Under the pieces are notes generated by a model. The model did not search any database and had not been told where the DNA came from. It saw only the letters and a list, made by a program, of their open reading frames with translations. Shown piece by piece: positions 46,956-57,850 of a DNA stretch of 64,000 bases. The translations under genes were made by a program, and so were the position numbers. Positions within the stretch are counted from its first letter, which is position 1, and each line of letters begins with the position of its first letter. Source of the DNA: Aporrectodea caliginosa (taxonomy: Eukaryota > Annelida > Clitellata > Crassiclitellata > Lumbricidae); the NCBI GenBank assembly GCA_020284085.1, contig JACEVL010006447.1, forward strand, positions 390,001 through 454,000, given 5' to 3'.

Positions 46956-47106
46956 ATAATTAATATATTAATGCTATTGGTTTCTGAAATGTTATAATCG
47001 ATTATTCGATTTGTTGCGTTGAACTCAAAAGTTGGAGTTCCCACTGCTCACCCAAACCACTTTAACCACTGCTCGTGCATAAGCTACTGCTCTGCCTTTA
47101 GCTTTT

Positions 47107-47544
47107 GGGTCGTCCATAAATGACGTCACGCAATTTTGGCCGATTTTGAACCCCCTCCCCCTCGTCACACTTCGTCACAAAATGTAACACCCCTTGAAAA
47201 ATGACGTCACAAAGCCCCCTAAAACCAAATTTCCATGGCAAAGCAAAATGCATTTTCGTGGAACAAATAGGGAGAGCATGCATATTTTAAAATCTAACGG
47301 TGACCAAATATTGAATGAAATAATTAGAAAATTATTAAAAATGGTGCCCGTATACATTAAAATAATAAAAAAATAATGAAAATTTAATACTCACAATAAG
47401 TGTTAAAATTAAATTGTTGTTAATTGTTAAATTTAATTACACAGACCTGGTGTGACTTCACACCTCTCAGACCCCCACCCCCATTGCACACATCGTCACA
47501 AATTTCCGACCTCTAGGTGCGTGACGTCATTTATGGACGGCCCC
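47107..47544. mobile_element. MITE with GGGGCCGTCC termini, copy 2
   Basis: GGGTCGTCCATAAATGACG at the left and GTCATTTATGGACGGCCCC at the right. It is 438 bp and shares its interior with 835-1294. It sits inside the interspersed repeat whose empty form is at 24590 (AGCTTTTAAGTGGCG); TTT occurs on both sides of the insertion. Confidence 0.88.
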
Positions 47545-47741
47545 TTTAGAGTAGCACTTTAGAAATTTGAAGTTTACGATTAGGCCTGAGTTTTGTTCAT
47601 GCGAGATAACATTTGTGTCTCGTGTCAAAAGAATAAAATAAAATCAAAGCAGATACAATACGTTCCAACATTACAAAAGCCAACGTATACGCTAAGTGTT
47701 TTTATAGCGCCATCTAAGCAATCGTCGCTTCTCATTTGTAG

Positions 47742-47896
47742 TCTTTGGGATCGGTCACTTGATCTACGTCTGTCTGGAGCTGGAGAACAGCAGCCACACG
47801 AGGACAGGCTGTACCGGAAGCACCTTCTGGTGGACCTACATCTTCCATCTCGTCTTCATCGTCGTCCAGACATTCGTTCTCTTCAAAAATCAAACG
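47742..47896 (+). CDS. OTOP: Otopetrin exon 4 (TM3-TM4)
   Basis: The acceptor ATTTGTAG opens FFGIGHLIYVCLELE, then an extracellular NSS glycosylation site, two residues of Thr-Gly-Cys type, and TM4 FWWTYIFHLVFIVVQTFVLF. The donor ACG|GTAATA is phase 0. Confidence 0.92.
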
Positions 47897-47934
47897 GTAA
47901 TAACGATGCACAGATGTCTGTTTTTCTTACTGAG

Positions 47935-48340
47935 TTTAAGAAGAAGGAGGAGAAAGTGGAAGAGGAGGAAGAACAAGAAGTAGTAGGGAGGAGGAGGAAG
48001 AAGAAGAAGAAGAAGAAGAAGAAGAGAGCAGGAGGAGGAGGAGGAGGAAGAAGAAGAAGAAGAGGAAGAGGAGGAGGAAGAAGAAAATGAATGTATAGAA
48101 GAAGAAGAGGATGAGGAAGAGAAGAGGAAGAGTAAGAGGATGAGGAGACGAGTAGGAGAGGATGAGGAGCATTACGTCAAGGAGGAAAAGGAGCAGGATG
48201 AAGTGGAGGCAGAGGAGGAAGTGGAGAGGAAGAAGAGAAAGAGACAGAGAAAGGGGAGGAGGACGAGGTAGAGGAATTAGGGATAGAGGAAGAAGTGGTA
48301 GAGGATGGAGGAGATGGAGAGGACGGAATGAAGCGCGAAA
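47935..48340. repeat. Polypurine GAA/GAG tract in otopetrin intron 4
   Basis: About 400 bp of A/G-rich repeats; Lys/Arg/Glu ORFs here are artefacts. Confidence 0.93.
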
Positions 48341-48533
48341 AGATGAAGAAACGTGTTCACCCAGTCAGTGTATTCATTCCACAGCGTAGCAGATATTTGG
48401 AAACATCTTTTTGCCTTGATGGGGGTTGAACTACATAGACCCTACCTCTATAACAATGATGACAACGATGACTACTACGATGACAATGATGACGATGATA
48501 TACTTGATTGTTTTCTTTCTCTTACCTGCCCAG

Positions 48534-48771
48534 GTGCACATCCACGATATGAAGTTCCTGGCTCGCTTCGGTGCCGCTCACCTGACAGCGACCAACATCT
48601 GCGTCTGGCTGAGAACCCTCGTCAACGAAATCATGCAGGAGCACAAGCACCTGTCTGAACACGCCCACCATGGTCACGACACCACCCATCCCAACATCAC
48701 AACAGCCGCTGTTGGTCTTCATTCGGACGTCACTCTCCCTCACCATCGCATCGTTGAACGAGCAGCTCTAG
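48534..48771 (+). CDS. OTOP: Otopetrin exon 5 (TM5 and His-rich loop)
   Basis: VHIHDMKFLARFGAAHLTAT then NICVWLRTLVNEIMQEHKHL matches the conserved otopetrin TM5 block. A His-rich loop (HAHHGHDTTH) follows, which varies in the family. The donor CTAG|GTAGGC is phase 1. Confidence 0.92.
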
Positions 48772-49202
48772 GTAGGCTATATATCCCCGCCGTCCCAGCT
48801 GATCAACTACTGTGATAGCTGTGGTCATGAAGTTACAGTAATTAACACATTGTTGTTCATTGGGAGTAGGCCTGCTCTGCTGTTACTATCTCTATGGTCG
48901 GAAATTCACAGTGTGTTACTGTGATATGAACAGGAAGACAGCAGCTTTATGTTGCTAATGCTAACAAAGAGGCACTAAATATTGAAGAAGTATGTTAGCA
49001 GCAGTCGTTACAGTGGAGCAGGTCTACTGGTAGATATAATTCTAATAGTAAACAGCAAGTCTTGTGATGCCTGGACCTCTGTCCACAAAACGTCGTTCCG
49101 TTCACTACCACAAGGCTGAAGATCTTTGCTTTCACTTATGTTGCGCCTTTTGCACAGGACTGACGGATTTTACTTTCATCCATGTAGCTCCTTTCCCGGT
49201 AT

Positions 49203-49567
49203 CCTGACAATTCCCCCCTGGACATTTCCCCCGGACATTCCCCCACCAGCAGTAAGTAGGTAACTCTACCATTGTCCATGATAACTGTTATTAATCCAAC
49301 TTCTATTGAAGCAAAGGCCTTCTTTCATCATTCCAACTTCTATTTAAGCAAAGATTATTTTTCATCAATCCAATTTCTGTTTAAAAGACGAATTTCTTTC
49401 ACAAATCCAGCTTTTATTTCGGCAAAGAATTTGTTCATCAATCAAACTTCTATTTAAGAAAAATTATTTCTTTCATCAATCCAACTTCTATTAAAGTAGA
49501 GAATAATTTTCATCAGTCCAACTTCGGGGGGAAACGTTCGGGGGAATTGTCCGGGGGAGGAATGTCC
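49203..49567. mobile_element. Minisatellite-cored element with CCCCC-rich inverted ends, in otopetrin intron 5
   Basis: Left: GACAATTCCCCC, GGACATTTCCCCC, GGACATTCCCCC. Right: GGGGGAAACG, GGGGGAATTGTCC, GGGGGAGGAATGTCC, the inverse motifs. Between them (about 49286-49525) lie about six copies of the ~40 bp ATCAATCCAACTTCTATTTA repeat seen at 2.4 and 13.7 kb. No coding capacity. Confidence 0.7.
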
Positions 49568-49697
49568 TAAACCCCCTTTCCCACTAGGCTATAGAACCTT
49601 ACTATCAATTAAGTAACTCCTCTACCATAGGGCTGAAGAACTTCACTTTCATTTATATAGCTCCTTTCTATTGATCCAATTGTCTTTCCAATTGCAG

Positions 49698-50350
49698 AAG
49701 GGGATTGTCCGTACTATCGCGGCATTCTCCAGTCCGCTTCCATCTACCTGTTTCCGTTCGTGCTGGAGTACAGTCTGATTGCCATGGGAACCACGGCCAT
49801 CATCTACATATCGATTGACGACCAAACGAAAGATGACGTCGTTCGAGGTCTGACCAATTTCTTCAAGGTCCAGGCCGTCGATCTATCGGACGTCGAGAAA
49901 GCGGATCAGTCAGCTGGAAAGGAAGACGACCACGGTCACGGTCCATCGGTCCTATTGAAGTCGCATCGCGGCCTGTTCGCTGGGATACTGCTGGTGGTGT
50001 GCTGCGCCGTCAGCATCACGCTCTTCTTCTTCGCTATGGACAGTCAGCTGAACATGGTCAAGGCGGAACTGATCTACCTGATATCCGACATTCTCCTTCA
50101 TTCTATTCTCCTCGTGGCTGCTGTTGCTGCAACCTACCGCATCCATCGACTGTCGTACATCGCCAAACCCATTTCCGTTGACGATCTGCTGCTGTACCTG
50201 GCCATGGTAGGAACGCTCGTCTTGGAGATTTCCGTTGCCATAGCAGCAGGAGATGCTGTGAAGAACAGCACCGGCGGAGGCAAGAACAAACACATGGAGG
50301 GTCTGCGGATGGCAGGATCAATCATCGCTTCCGTTCAGACAATCGTTCAG
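49698..50350 (+). CDS. OTOP: Otopetrin exon 6 (TM6-TM10)
   Basis: The largest coding exon. CPYYRGILQSASIYLFPFVL then EYSLIAMGTTAIIYI is TM6. A cytoplasmic linker contains DDHGHG. TM7 is GLFAGILLVVCCAVSITLFF, TM8 LIYLISDILLHSILLVAAV, TM9 DLLLYLAMVGTLVLEISVAI, and the start of TM10 is AGSIIASVQTIVQ. The linker between TM6 and TM7 joins the two six-helix halves. The donor CAG|GTATTC is phase 0; reading through it would run into a CTGT repeat. Confidence 0.95.
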
Positions 50351-50419
50351 GTATTCTTTCTTGGTTTAGTCATCCATTGTGTATTAGGTAAAAACGATAA
50401 AGGTAACGCATTTGTTTAT

Positions 50420-50523
50420 TCTCTCTCTTTGCCTCCCTCCCTGCCTCTCTGTCTGTCTCTGTCTGTCTCTGTCTGTCTCTGTCTATGTCTGTGTCTTTGT
50501 CTCTGTCTCTGTATGTCTGTCTA

Positions 50524-50570
<47 letters not shown>

Positions 50571-50590
50571 TTCTCCTTTCATCTCTCTCC
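50420..50590. repeat. CTGT simple repeat in otopetrin intron 6
   Basis: (CTGTCT)n and (CTGT)n. Confidence 0.93.
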
Positions 50591-50935
50591 CTCTCTTACT
50601 CCTCCCTCCCTAAGAGTACCACTGGATCGCATTTATATTTTACGTGTAATATTTTCACTGTGTTCTTGCATTTGCTCTTAGACTTATTTACATTTACACC
50701 TGTTTTATTCATTTTTCATCTGTTCTAAACATTCATGCTTACATTTGCATTTAAATTTGCTGTTACTTGAACTTACTTGTGCACCGTTTGCAATTCCATT
50801 TATAGCTACATTTACACAAATTTCGCTTTACATTTCAACATAAACATTTCTACATTTACACTTCTACATTTACAGTTCAACATATACATTTCTACATTTA
50901 CGTCTCCGCTAACACATACGTTGTACTTGCTGCAG

Positions 50936-51463
50936 GTGATCCTGGTGATGAGTGGGATGAGGCGTTACCCCTCGAAGGCCTCCCACGTGAATGAAATGCC
51001 AGGGCGTGGCCTCTTAACGTTCCTCGTCGTTGGAAACGTAGCCGTCTGGATCTTCCGTACGGTCCAGGCCAAGGAGCTGAGCCTCCAGGGAACTCAGAGC
51101 GACTTCTACGGGGAGCTGGCCTGGCTGCTCCTGATGAACGTCAACCTGCCACTCCTCCTCTTCTACCGCTTCCACTCGAGTATCTGCCTCGCAGACGTCT
51201 GGGCCATTGCCTACACGCCGCTTCACCAGAAAGTCCCGACGCCACCGGAAGCGAACCAGCAGCAGGGAACCTCTCCAGTAGGAGACCCGAGGTCCAGCCG
51301 TCTTATACGGTCCATCTCGGTCCCTCAGCTATCGCGTCAGGCCTCAGAACGCAAGCTGAACCGTACAGGAGAAGTAGAAGAAGGCGTGGACAACAAGATG
51401 TTCCACCTCGATGGAATCAGTCACGTCAGCTCCGTTTCGTCTCTTGCCTCCGAAAACTTTTAG
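50936..51463 (+). CDS. OTOP: Otopetrin exon 7 (TM10 end, TM11, TM12, C-tail)
   Basis: The acceptor TTGCTGCAG opens VILVMSGMRRYP. TM11 is LLTFLVVGNVAVWIFRTVQ and TM12 ELAWLLLMNVNLPLLLFYRF. The signature RFHSSICLADVW follows. The C-tail of about 90 residues is Ser/Arg-rich with a possible phosphorylation cluster (SRLIRSISVPQLSRQ). Confidence 0.95.
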   Translation: MILVMSGMRRYPSKASHVNEMPGRGLLTFLVVGNVAVWIFRTVQAKELSLQGTQSDFYGELAWLLLMNVNLPLLLFYRFHSSICLADVWAIAYTPLHQKVPTPPEANQQQGTSPVGDPRSSRLIRSISVPQLSRQASERKLNRTGEVEEGVDNKMFHLDGISHVSSVSSLASENF

Positions 51464-51663
51464 ACTTACGCTGCTGCCTCCTAGCGAACGGATCGTCCGC
51501 AGTTATCGTAGATTTTTGTAGCGCCTTCATGCAGTGGCGTCTACCAATGGGTTAGGGAGAAAGATCTCCCACGGTTGCCAGATGTGGGGCTTTAACGTTT
51601 TGAACATAAACTTGAGCGCGGTTGTTGATTTCCGATAATATAACGGCCTGCAATCCGAAAAGC

Positions 51664-51669
51664 AATAAA
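51664..51669 (+). promoter_or_regulatory. Candidate poly(A) signal of the otopetrin gene
   Basis: AATAAA about 200 bp after the stop codon. Confidence 0.5.
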
Positions 51670-52865
51670 ATTATCTGTTTATGTGATATTTGTAGTATAA
51701 TACCTTCTTGTTTAAGTTTTTAGCCTGTAGTAACTTTGGTAGTGACCATGCTTTAGTATATTAATTTACAGTTCTGGGTAACTTCTGAGTCTTTTAGAAA
51801 TAATTCGGCCATATAATAGTGGGAGGTTTGTTCTCCCATTCCAGGTGTGGGACTAGACGCCATCACTGCCTTCAAGTCGTCGCAAAACCACCGTCAAACA
51901 TGTCGGCGAATATTGCACATTGCACAATGCACAGATTGGAACGCTCTTAGATTAAGGTTAATTCATTCGTTTGGTTTCATCAGCTCTCTTCGATATCCTG
52001 GAAACACGCCACGTTTGGCAAAATGGTTCGCTTCCACTGACGTAATCCTGTTCATAGCAATTGCTCATTGAAACAGTAAGAGTAAACAAGTAGAATCGGC
52101 CGAGGCTTACAACGGAGACTCTACGATGGGATCTGGGAGTTGAACACACGATTTTCTCAAGAATGAATTCGTGTATATGAGAGAAATTAGTTAAATCTTC
52201 GCCTCTGCCGTGTGCGGTTGGTGCCAGACTGCCAGTACCAGGCCTGGCTAAAAAAGAAGGGCGACGCTGCATGATCGTCTTCTTAATAACGCAGTGTTGT
52301 TAAACAGAAGCTCCTCCCTTTTCTAAGACTTAACTCAGCATTACACTGAATGTCACACCCTAAATTGGATGTATTTCACTTAGTAGACCTACAGCTAGGT
52401 TAGTAGTAGTAGTGACTTCACTTAATAGTATTTCACTCTGAACCAACTGAATGTTGCCTATGTGGGTTAAAGGTGAGCGACAGGTTGAAGGTCATCTTCA
52501 CCCTTAGATAGATATCATATAATATGGGTTTATGTAAGAAAACTAATTATAATCAATAAATTATACGAGAATAACATATATGCAAGGCACGTGTCTTGTT
52601 TTAAACAAGACATAACTGTATCAATTATATGGAAATGCATACAAAAGTTGTTTGTGCCAGTGTCAGTGCAGTTGTGCCTCTGTGTACTTCTATGCGTATG
52701 CGTGTATGACTGCTTATGATCAAAGATGTAGTCACGAATCACGATCTCAGAATTGAATAGAAAAAAATCGTCCTGGGAGTAGAATAGAGTACATATCAAT
52801 TATACATCAGAGTAGTTGAGACTCATCTAAAACCGAACTCACACTCATAGTGGCTGCCAGATAAC
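51670..52865. other. Intergenic sequence without gene
   Basis: Nothing recognisable beyond short AT-rich runs. Confidence 0.4.
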
Positions 52866-53580
<715 letters not shown>

Positions 53581-54071
53581 TAGAGGGTCGTGCAAATATC
53601 CATATTGACTCTCTGTACACAGGGCAAGGAAAGCATGTGCATTGCTAAAGCGGATGAAAAGAGCAGATGAAGGTATTAAGAGTTGAAAAACAGTTTAATA
53701 TGAATTGCAACAGCGGAATCCGCCATATACCTGTCTTAAAAGGCACGTATAGGCCTATAGTGCCACAAAATAAAAACACCGCCCACCAAGAAAGCCACGC
53801 CCCATTGGGCCGCCAATGTCGCCGACATTAAATTCGTTTTCTTTGGGTGAGCTGCCAGACCCCATGCATGCAAGTGGCCCAGCTTTGGCAACCCTTCGGC
53901 AAGCTAGCAATTGCGCGTTCGAAATGCGTATACAGAGCTATAGATACAACAGGAGAAAACGAATTCAAGGTCCTCTCTGCGCTAGCCAGCATGACGTTCC
54001 ATGTCATTAAGAAAATACATTTTATCAGCAAGCAAATCAATCCAAAAAGTAGAAGAGTCATCAGTGGGGGT

Positions 54072-54240
54072 CAGTGACGTAACTAGGACTTTTCGTTTTG
54101 GGGGCTTTAAGCCTTGAACATGGCGAGTACGGTAGCCCGAGCCAATAGTGGAACTGGCCGGGGGCTTGATTCATTTTGGGGGCTTCAGCTTCGTTTGGGG
54201 GGGCTTAAGCCCCCCAAGCCCAACTCTAGTTACGTCCCTG
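54072..54240. mobile_element. 169-bp hAT MITE with CAGTGACGTAACTAG terminus
   Basis: CAGTGACGTAACTAG at the left, CTAGTTACGTCCCTG at the right. The flanks GTGGGGGT (54064-54071) and GTGGGGGG (54241-54248) match at 7 of 8 positions. The interior repeats GGGGGCTT. It lies between the two duplication copies. Confidence 0.85.
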
Positions 54241-54329
54241 GTGGGGGGATCACGCACACACGTTAGGCTAAGCCGCTAAGCCAACGAATTTTCACCCGGG
54301 GCTAACAGATATAAAATATACAAGTACAG

Positions 54330-54940
54330 AATTTCTGGACCAAACTGCGTCGATAGTGTGAAGCGATGTCAGGCGGCAGCATTGACGGCACATGATAATA
54401 CACTCACCCAGCAGTCCCTCACTGGTTGAATATGACGCACGTCTGGCTATTCATCGAGCCACCGTGTGAACGCGCTTGTATGCGCGATCCCCCACTGGCT
54501 GTTGATCAGTAGATTGAAGCCCAACTCTGGTGATGCTGTCACGTGAAGAAGACATAATATTCAAAATTTACTATTTACACAAATGCTGCAGCACGTCATC
54601 TGTTTATGAGATTTCTTAAAAATTGTTTCAAATAAATTCAAGTAAATTCACATATTATTAAGTGAATAAACGTATTAATAGATGAAGTTATATATGCAAT
54701 CCATATGGAGAGATTTGAGTCGCCATCTGTGAATCAACAATTTCTGACTAGTGAGAAACTGTGACAGTGTAACGTCACATTAGTTGGTCACGCAAAGGCA
54801 TTGACAGAACATCAAATGAGTTTGACCTTCATACTCAGGTAGCGATCTGCGTCACCAGCACAAGGATATTTGAACAATAATATATGTGATGCACTTACAA
54901 GTCTCAAGCTGAGTAAGCAGAAAAAGAACAGTAGGTCAAT
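54330..54940. repeat. Local duplication, copy 2
   Basis: Paralogue of 52866-53580 in direct orientation; the (GA)n is reduced to GGAGAGA. Confidence 0.85.
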
Positions 54941-54949
54941 TTGATTAGA

Positions 54950-55260
54950 AGAAGAGGAAGAAGAAGAGCAGTCCCTTTAGCTAGCCCTGGGGCAGTCGTG
55001 GGTATGATGTGTTAGCGATTTCATTTTCTTAGACTCGGCAAGTCGGCATGTGAGGACGGGTGGCCAGTCCTGTCCCTCGCCATCTCATCTTCCCATCGAC
55101 AGTGTACGGTCAGTGTACTCATTCCAGCAGCGTCTTTTAAGTTAGGGACGCACGCGAAGCAGAAATCTCGAACCAAATTTCTGCTCTGGCGGGGACTAGC
55201 ACTCTCGACCTCTCGACCTCTCGACTGACAGTCCAGCTAACCACTACTGTCACTATCGTT
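54950..55260 (-). mobile_element. tRNA-derived SINE (family A), - strand
   Basis: The - strand has a tRNA-like head at 55195-55255, a body with the CTAAGAAAATGAAATCGC words, and a TTC-rich tail at 54950-54970. Confidence 0.75.
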
Positions 55261-55684
55261 TATTCACAGGCACTTAGTCAAAATAAAATCGATAGGCGGA
55301 CTGGATAAAAATCGGTTCCAGATCAATATATAGAGGTCAGGCAGACAGACAGACGACTAAGGTCGATGGTGTTTAGAGTTGAAACGGCGGGGGAGGTGAG
55401 GGAAAGAGAATTAAGGAATCAGGATAAGCTTTGTTAAATAAGTGTCTTCAGTTTTGCGTGAAAGACCTGTGGAGCGACTGCAAGAGGTGAGGTTTTGGTG
55501 AGATCATAGGATGGAACATTAGAGATGAGGACCAGATGAGACCTAACTGAAGCCTACAAGATTATCACTGGAAAGGAAGCCAACAAGGCAGCTCGAGGAC
55601 ATAGGTATAAATTATTTAAGAAACCAAAAGGAACATTAGGGCAGAAATTCTTCAGTGATAGAGGATTTGTGGAAAGGTTTGGAA

Positions 55685-55778
55685 ATCTCAAAAGTTTTCT
55701 ACCTTGGCCGGGATTTGAACCCCCGACCATTCCATTGACTGTCCAGACTCCAGAGTGTTAACCACAAGGCTACTAGAC
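55685..55778 (-). mobile_element. tRNA-like SINE head, - strand
   Basis: The inverse reads TTGTGGTTAACACTCTGGAG and GGGGGTTCAAATCCCGGCC, an A-box/B-box pair. Only the head is recognisable. Confidence 0.65.
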
Positions 55779-56560
55779 TATGTAAAGTTTACATTACTCG
55801 CCAATGAATTGTCAGATTTACATCAAACACTAGGATTTGAACTTTAGACACGTAGGTGAAATGCAAATGTATTCGCCACTTGATAGGTTACCAACCATCT
55901 TCCTCTGACCGCTTTCTGAGACATGGGATTAAGAAGTCCGAACGTCGAGTGAAAGTGCCAAAAAGAAATGTCAAAATACAACACAATTCAAAATTCGATA
56001 ATATACCCATTCAGCAGTTGACTTGTGCACTCTAAAGCCAGGCAACAGGAGATAATATATTATCAACCAAAAGGCAATTTTTCTGTTTAGAGTAAACGAT
56101 ACCCTCAGCAAAAGAGTCACCAATTAAAGTAAGTACTACTAAGTAGGTACAGAGAAACGTAAATAACCCAATCCAAATTAGCCCTAAGGCATTCTGAAAA
56201 GTAGCCATGCAGTAATAGGCCTATTACCAGTAGGTCTAATGCCATGTTTAAATGAATCATAGGCAAATGACTGAACTTGCAAGAGCTCGAAAGGACTTTA
56301 GGCAGGAGGCAAAGTCGAGAACACTTTTAATCTGACTCCGTGTCTCAAATCTCAATAGCTAGAAATCCCGAGTGACCAATTAATCATCTAGTTCCTGGTC
56401 TGTCACGAGAACCAGTGCATTGCAGTACATCACTAACATTTCTGACCCAATAATCTCAGTAGACATCTATTCTAACTTATTCTAACTACCAACAAAACCA
56501 GAATTAATTATCTGACTTGCTTGCTTTAATGAACATAAATTTATGCTGAGATATGGCTTA
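55779..56560. other. Intergenic sequence without gene
   Basis: No feature recognised. Confidence 0.4.
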
Positions 56561-56564
56561 AGGC

Positions 56565-57240
56565 CATGTATGCACTGGCCCAGCTGCGTGGAACAGTCCG
56601 TCTTTAAATATTCGCAAACTGTCAAACCTAGTATACTTATTCAAAAAGTCATTGCGTGAAATGTCTACTGGAATCATAGCTTGCATAACCTTTTAATTTG
56701 TTAGTGTTCTACAAGAACTAGGCTATATATATATAGACGTGTCTTTTTTATTTTGTTTCTACTTTGTGATCTCCTTTCAGTCTGTTTCATTCTTGCTTTT
56801 TCTCGCCTTTCCTTGTTTTTAATTGTATTCGCGTGTGCTATATGTTTATGTTCACTTGATATTGGGTAATGTTAACCGATATCTGAAGTTATACTGTACA
56901 TGCCTGGATTGGTTTGATTCTAGTTAACGTTTTTAAAATTTAGTTTGAATGTACCAGGTAGTTAAAGTTTATGTTTTTCGCGATAGATTTTCTGGATAGA
57001 AACAACCGAACTGAATATTGAATCTATGTCCTTCCGTTTATTATCATGTACTGCGATGTTACAAATTAGGTGACCCTATCTAGCGCTGGACTATTGTCCC
57101 TTCGGGATCCCCTTTTGTTGCTAGTAATGGAAAATATTCACGCTAATATTGTGTTGTGATGCTAACAATGGCAAATAATCATGTTACCTCTGTTTCGTTA
57201 CTCAGTGGCTTCAATAAAAGAATTGATTGATTGATTGATG
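56565..57240 (+). pseudogene. 3' end of a CR1-like retrotransposon with GATT tail
   Basis: A short frame at about 56590-56690 reads WNSPSLNIRKLSNLVYLFKK and SLREMSTGI, the C-terminal end of a CR1-group reverse transcriptase protein (WNSLP...FK..L). A long untranslated region follows and ends AATAAAAGAATTGATTGATT. Truncated. Confidence 0.6.
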
Positions 57241-57707
57241 CAAGTTAATTGTTCAAGTTCATTAGGTTTATCGATTGTGTGGCATGTTGGTCTAATTGGT
57301 CACACGGTATGTATATAATTATATAATCATAGAATTGTTTGAGTACTGAGCGGACTCTGTGTAATGACCCTGGAGTCCTCAGTCCTGGACAAGTTGTACC
57401 CCCCCTCCGCTGATGTTGAGCTCCTCATACTCAGATTAACTGATCCTGCAAGCGTAAAATTGGTGGTTTAATAAATAAACAAATAATAATATTTGCTACT
57501 AATTAATAATAGTAAACTGAGGAATGATTTCTGGACTTTCTGGATCTGTTAGATTAAGAAAAAAACACAAAGAATAAGAATTTCTTTACCAGGTGTTGAA
57601 TCCTAATGCAGTTTGTTATAGGCCCATAGGCCTAAATGTAAAAGTAAATCTTCTAAAATTTCTCAGGCACAACAAAAGCCACGTCAGATGAAATAGACTA
57701 ATGAGCT

Positions 57708-57840
57708 TCAATCAATCAATCAATCAAAATGTTTATTGGCACCAAAGAACGTTGCAACATAACAGAAAATGAGCATCTCACAAAATATATATCAAACAGA
57801 TTAAGTAATAATAGATAAAGCTGGACAACATTCAATGGGT
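57708..57840 (-). repeat. Retrotransposon 3' tail, - strand
   Basis: The inverse reads CCAATAAACATTTTGATTGA and continues GATT repeats. Similar tail type to 57240, opposite orientation. Confidence 0.5.
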
Positions 57841-57850
57841 ACAACATTCA

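Larger units (their letters stand above)
44726..47071 (+). mobile_element. hAT transposon, 2346 bp, in otopetrin intron 3
   Basis: The ends CAGGGGTTAAAGTGG and CCACTTTAACCACTG are inverted repeats with a perfect 8-bp target duplication CTCGTGCA (44718-44725, 47072-47079). Transposase pieces survive at 45440-45905. A hairpin lies at 45072-45151 and two further elements are nested at 45990-46344. Its right 722 bp recur in inverse orientation at 63279-64000. Confidence 0.93.

Noticed and set aside
48426..48815. Separate 129-codon gene
   Set aside because: Otopetrin exon 5 with flanking intron sequence; the upstream part is a GAT repeat.
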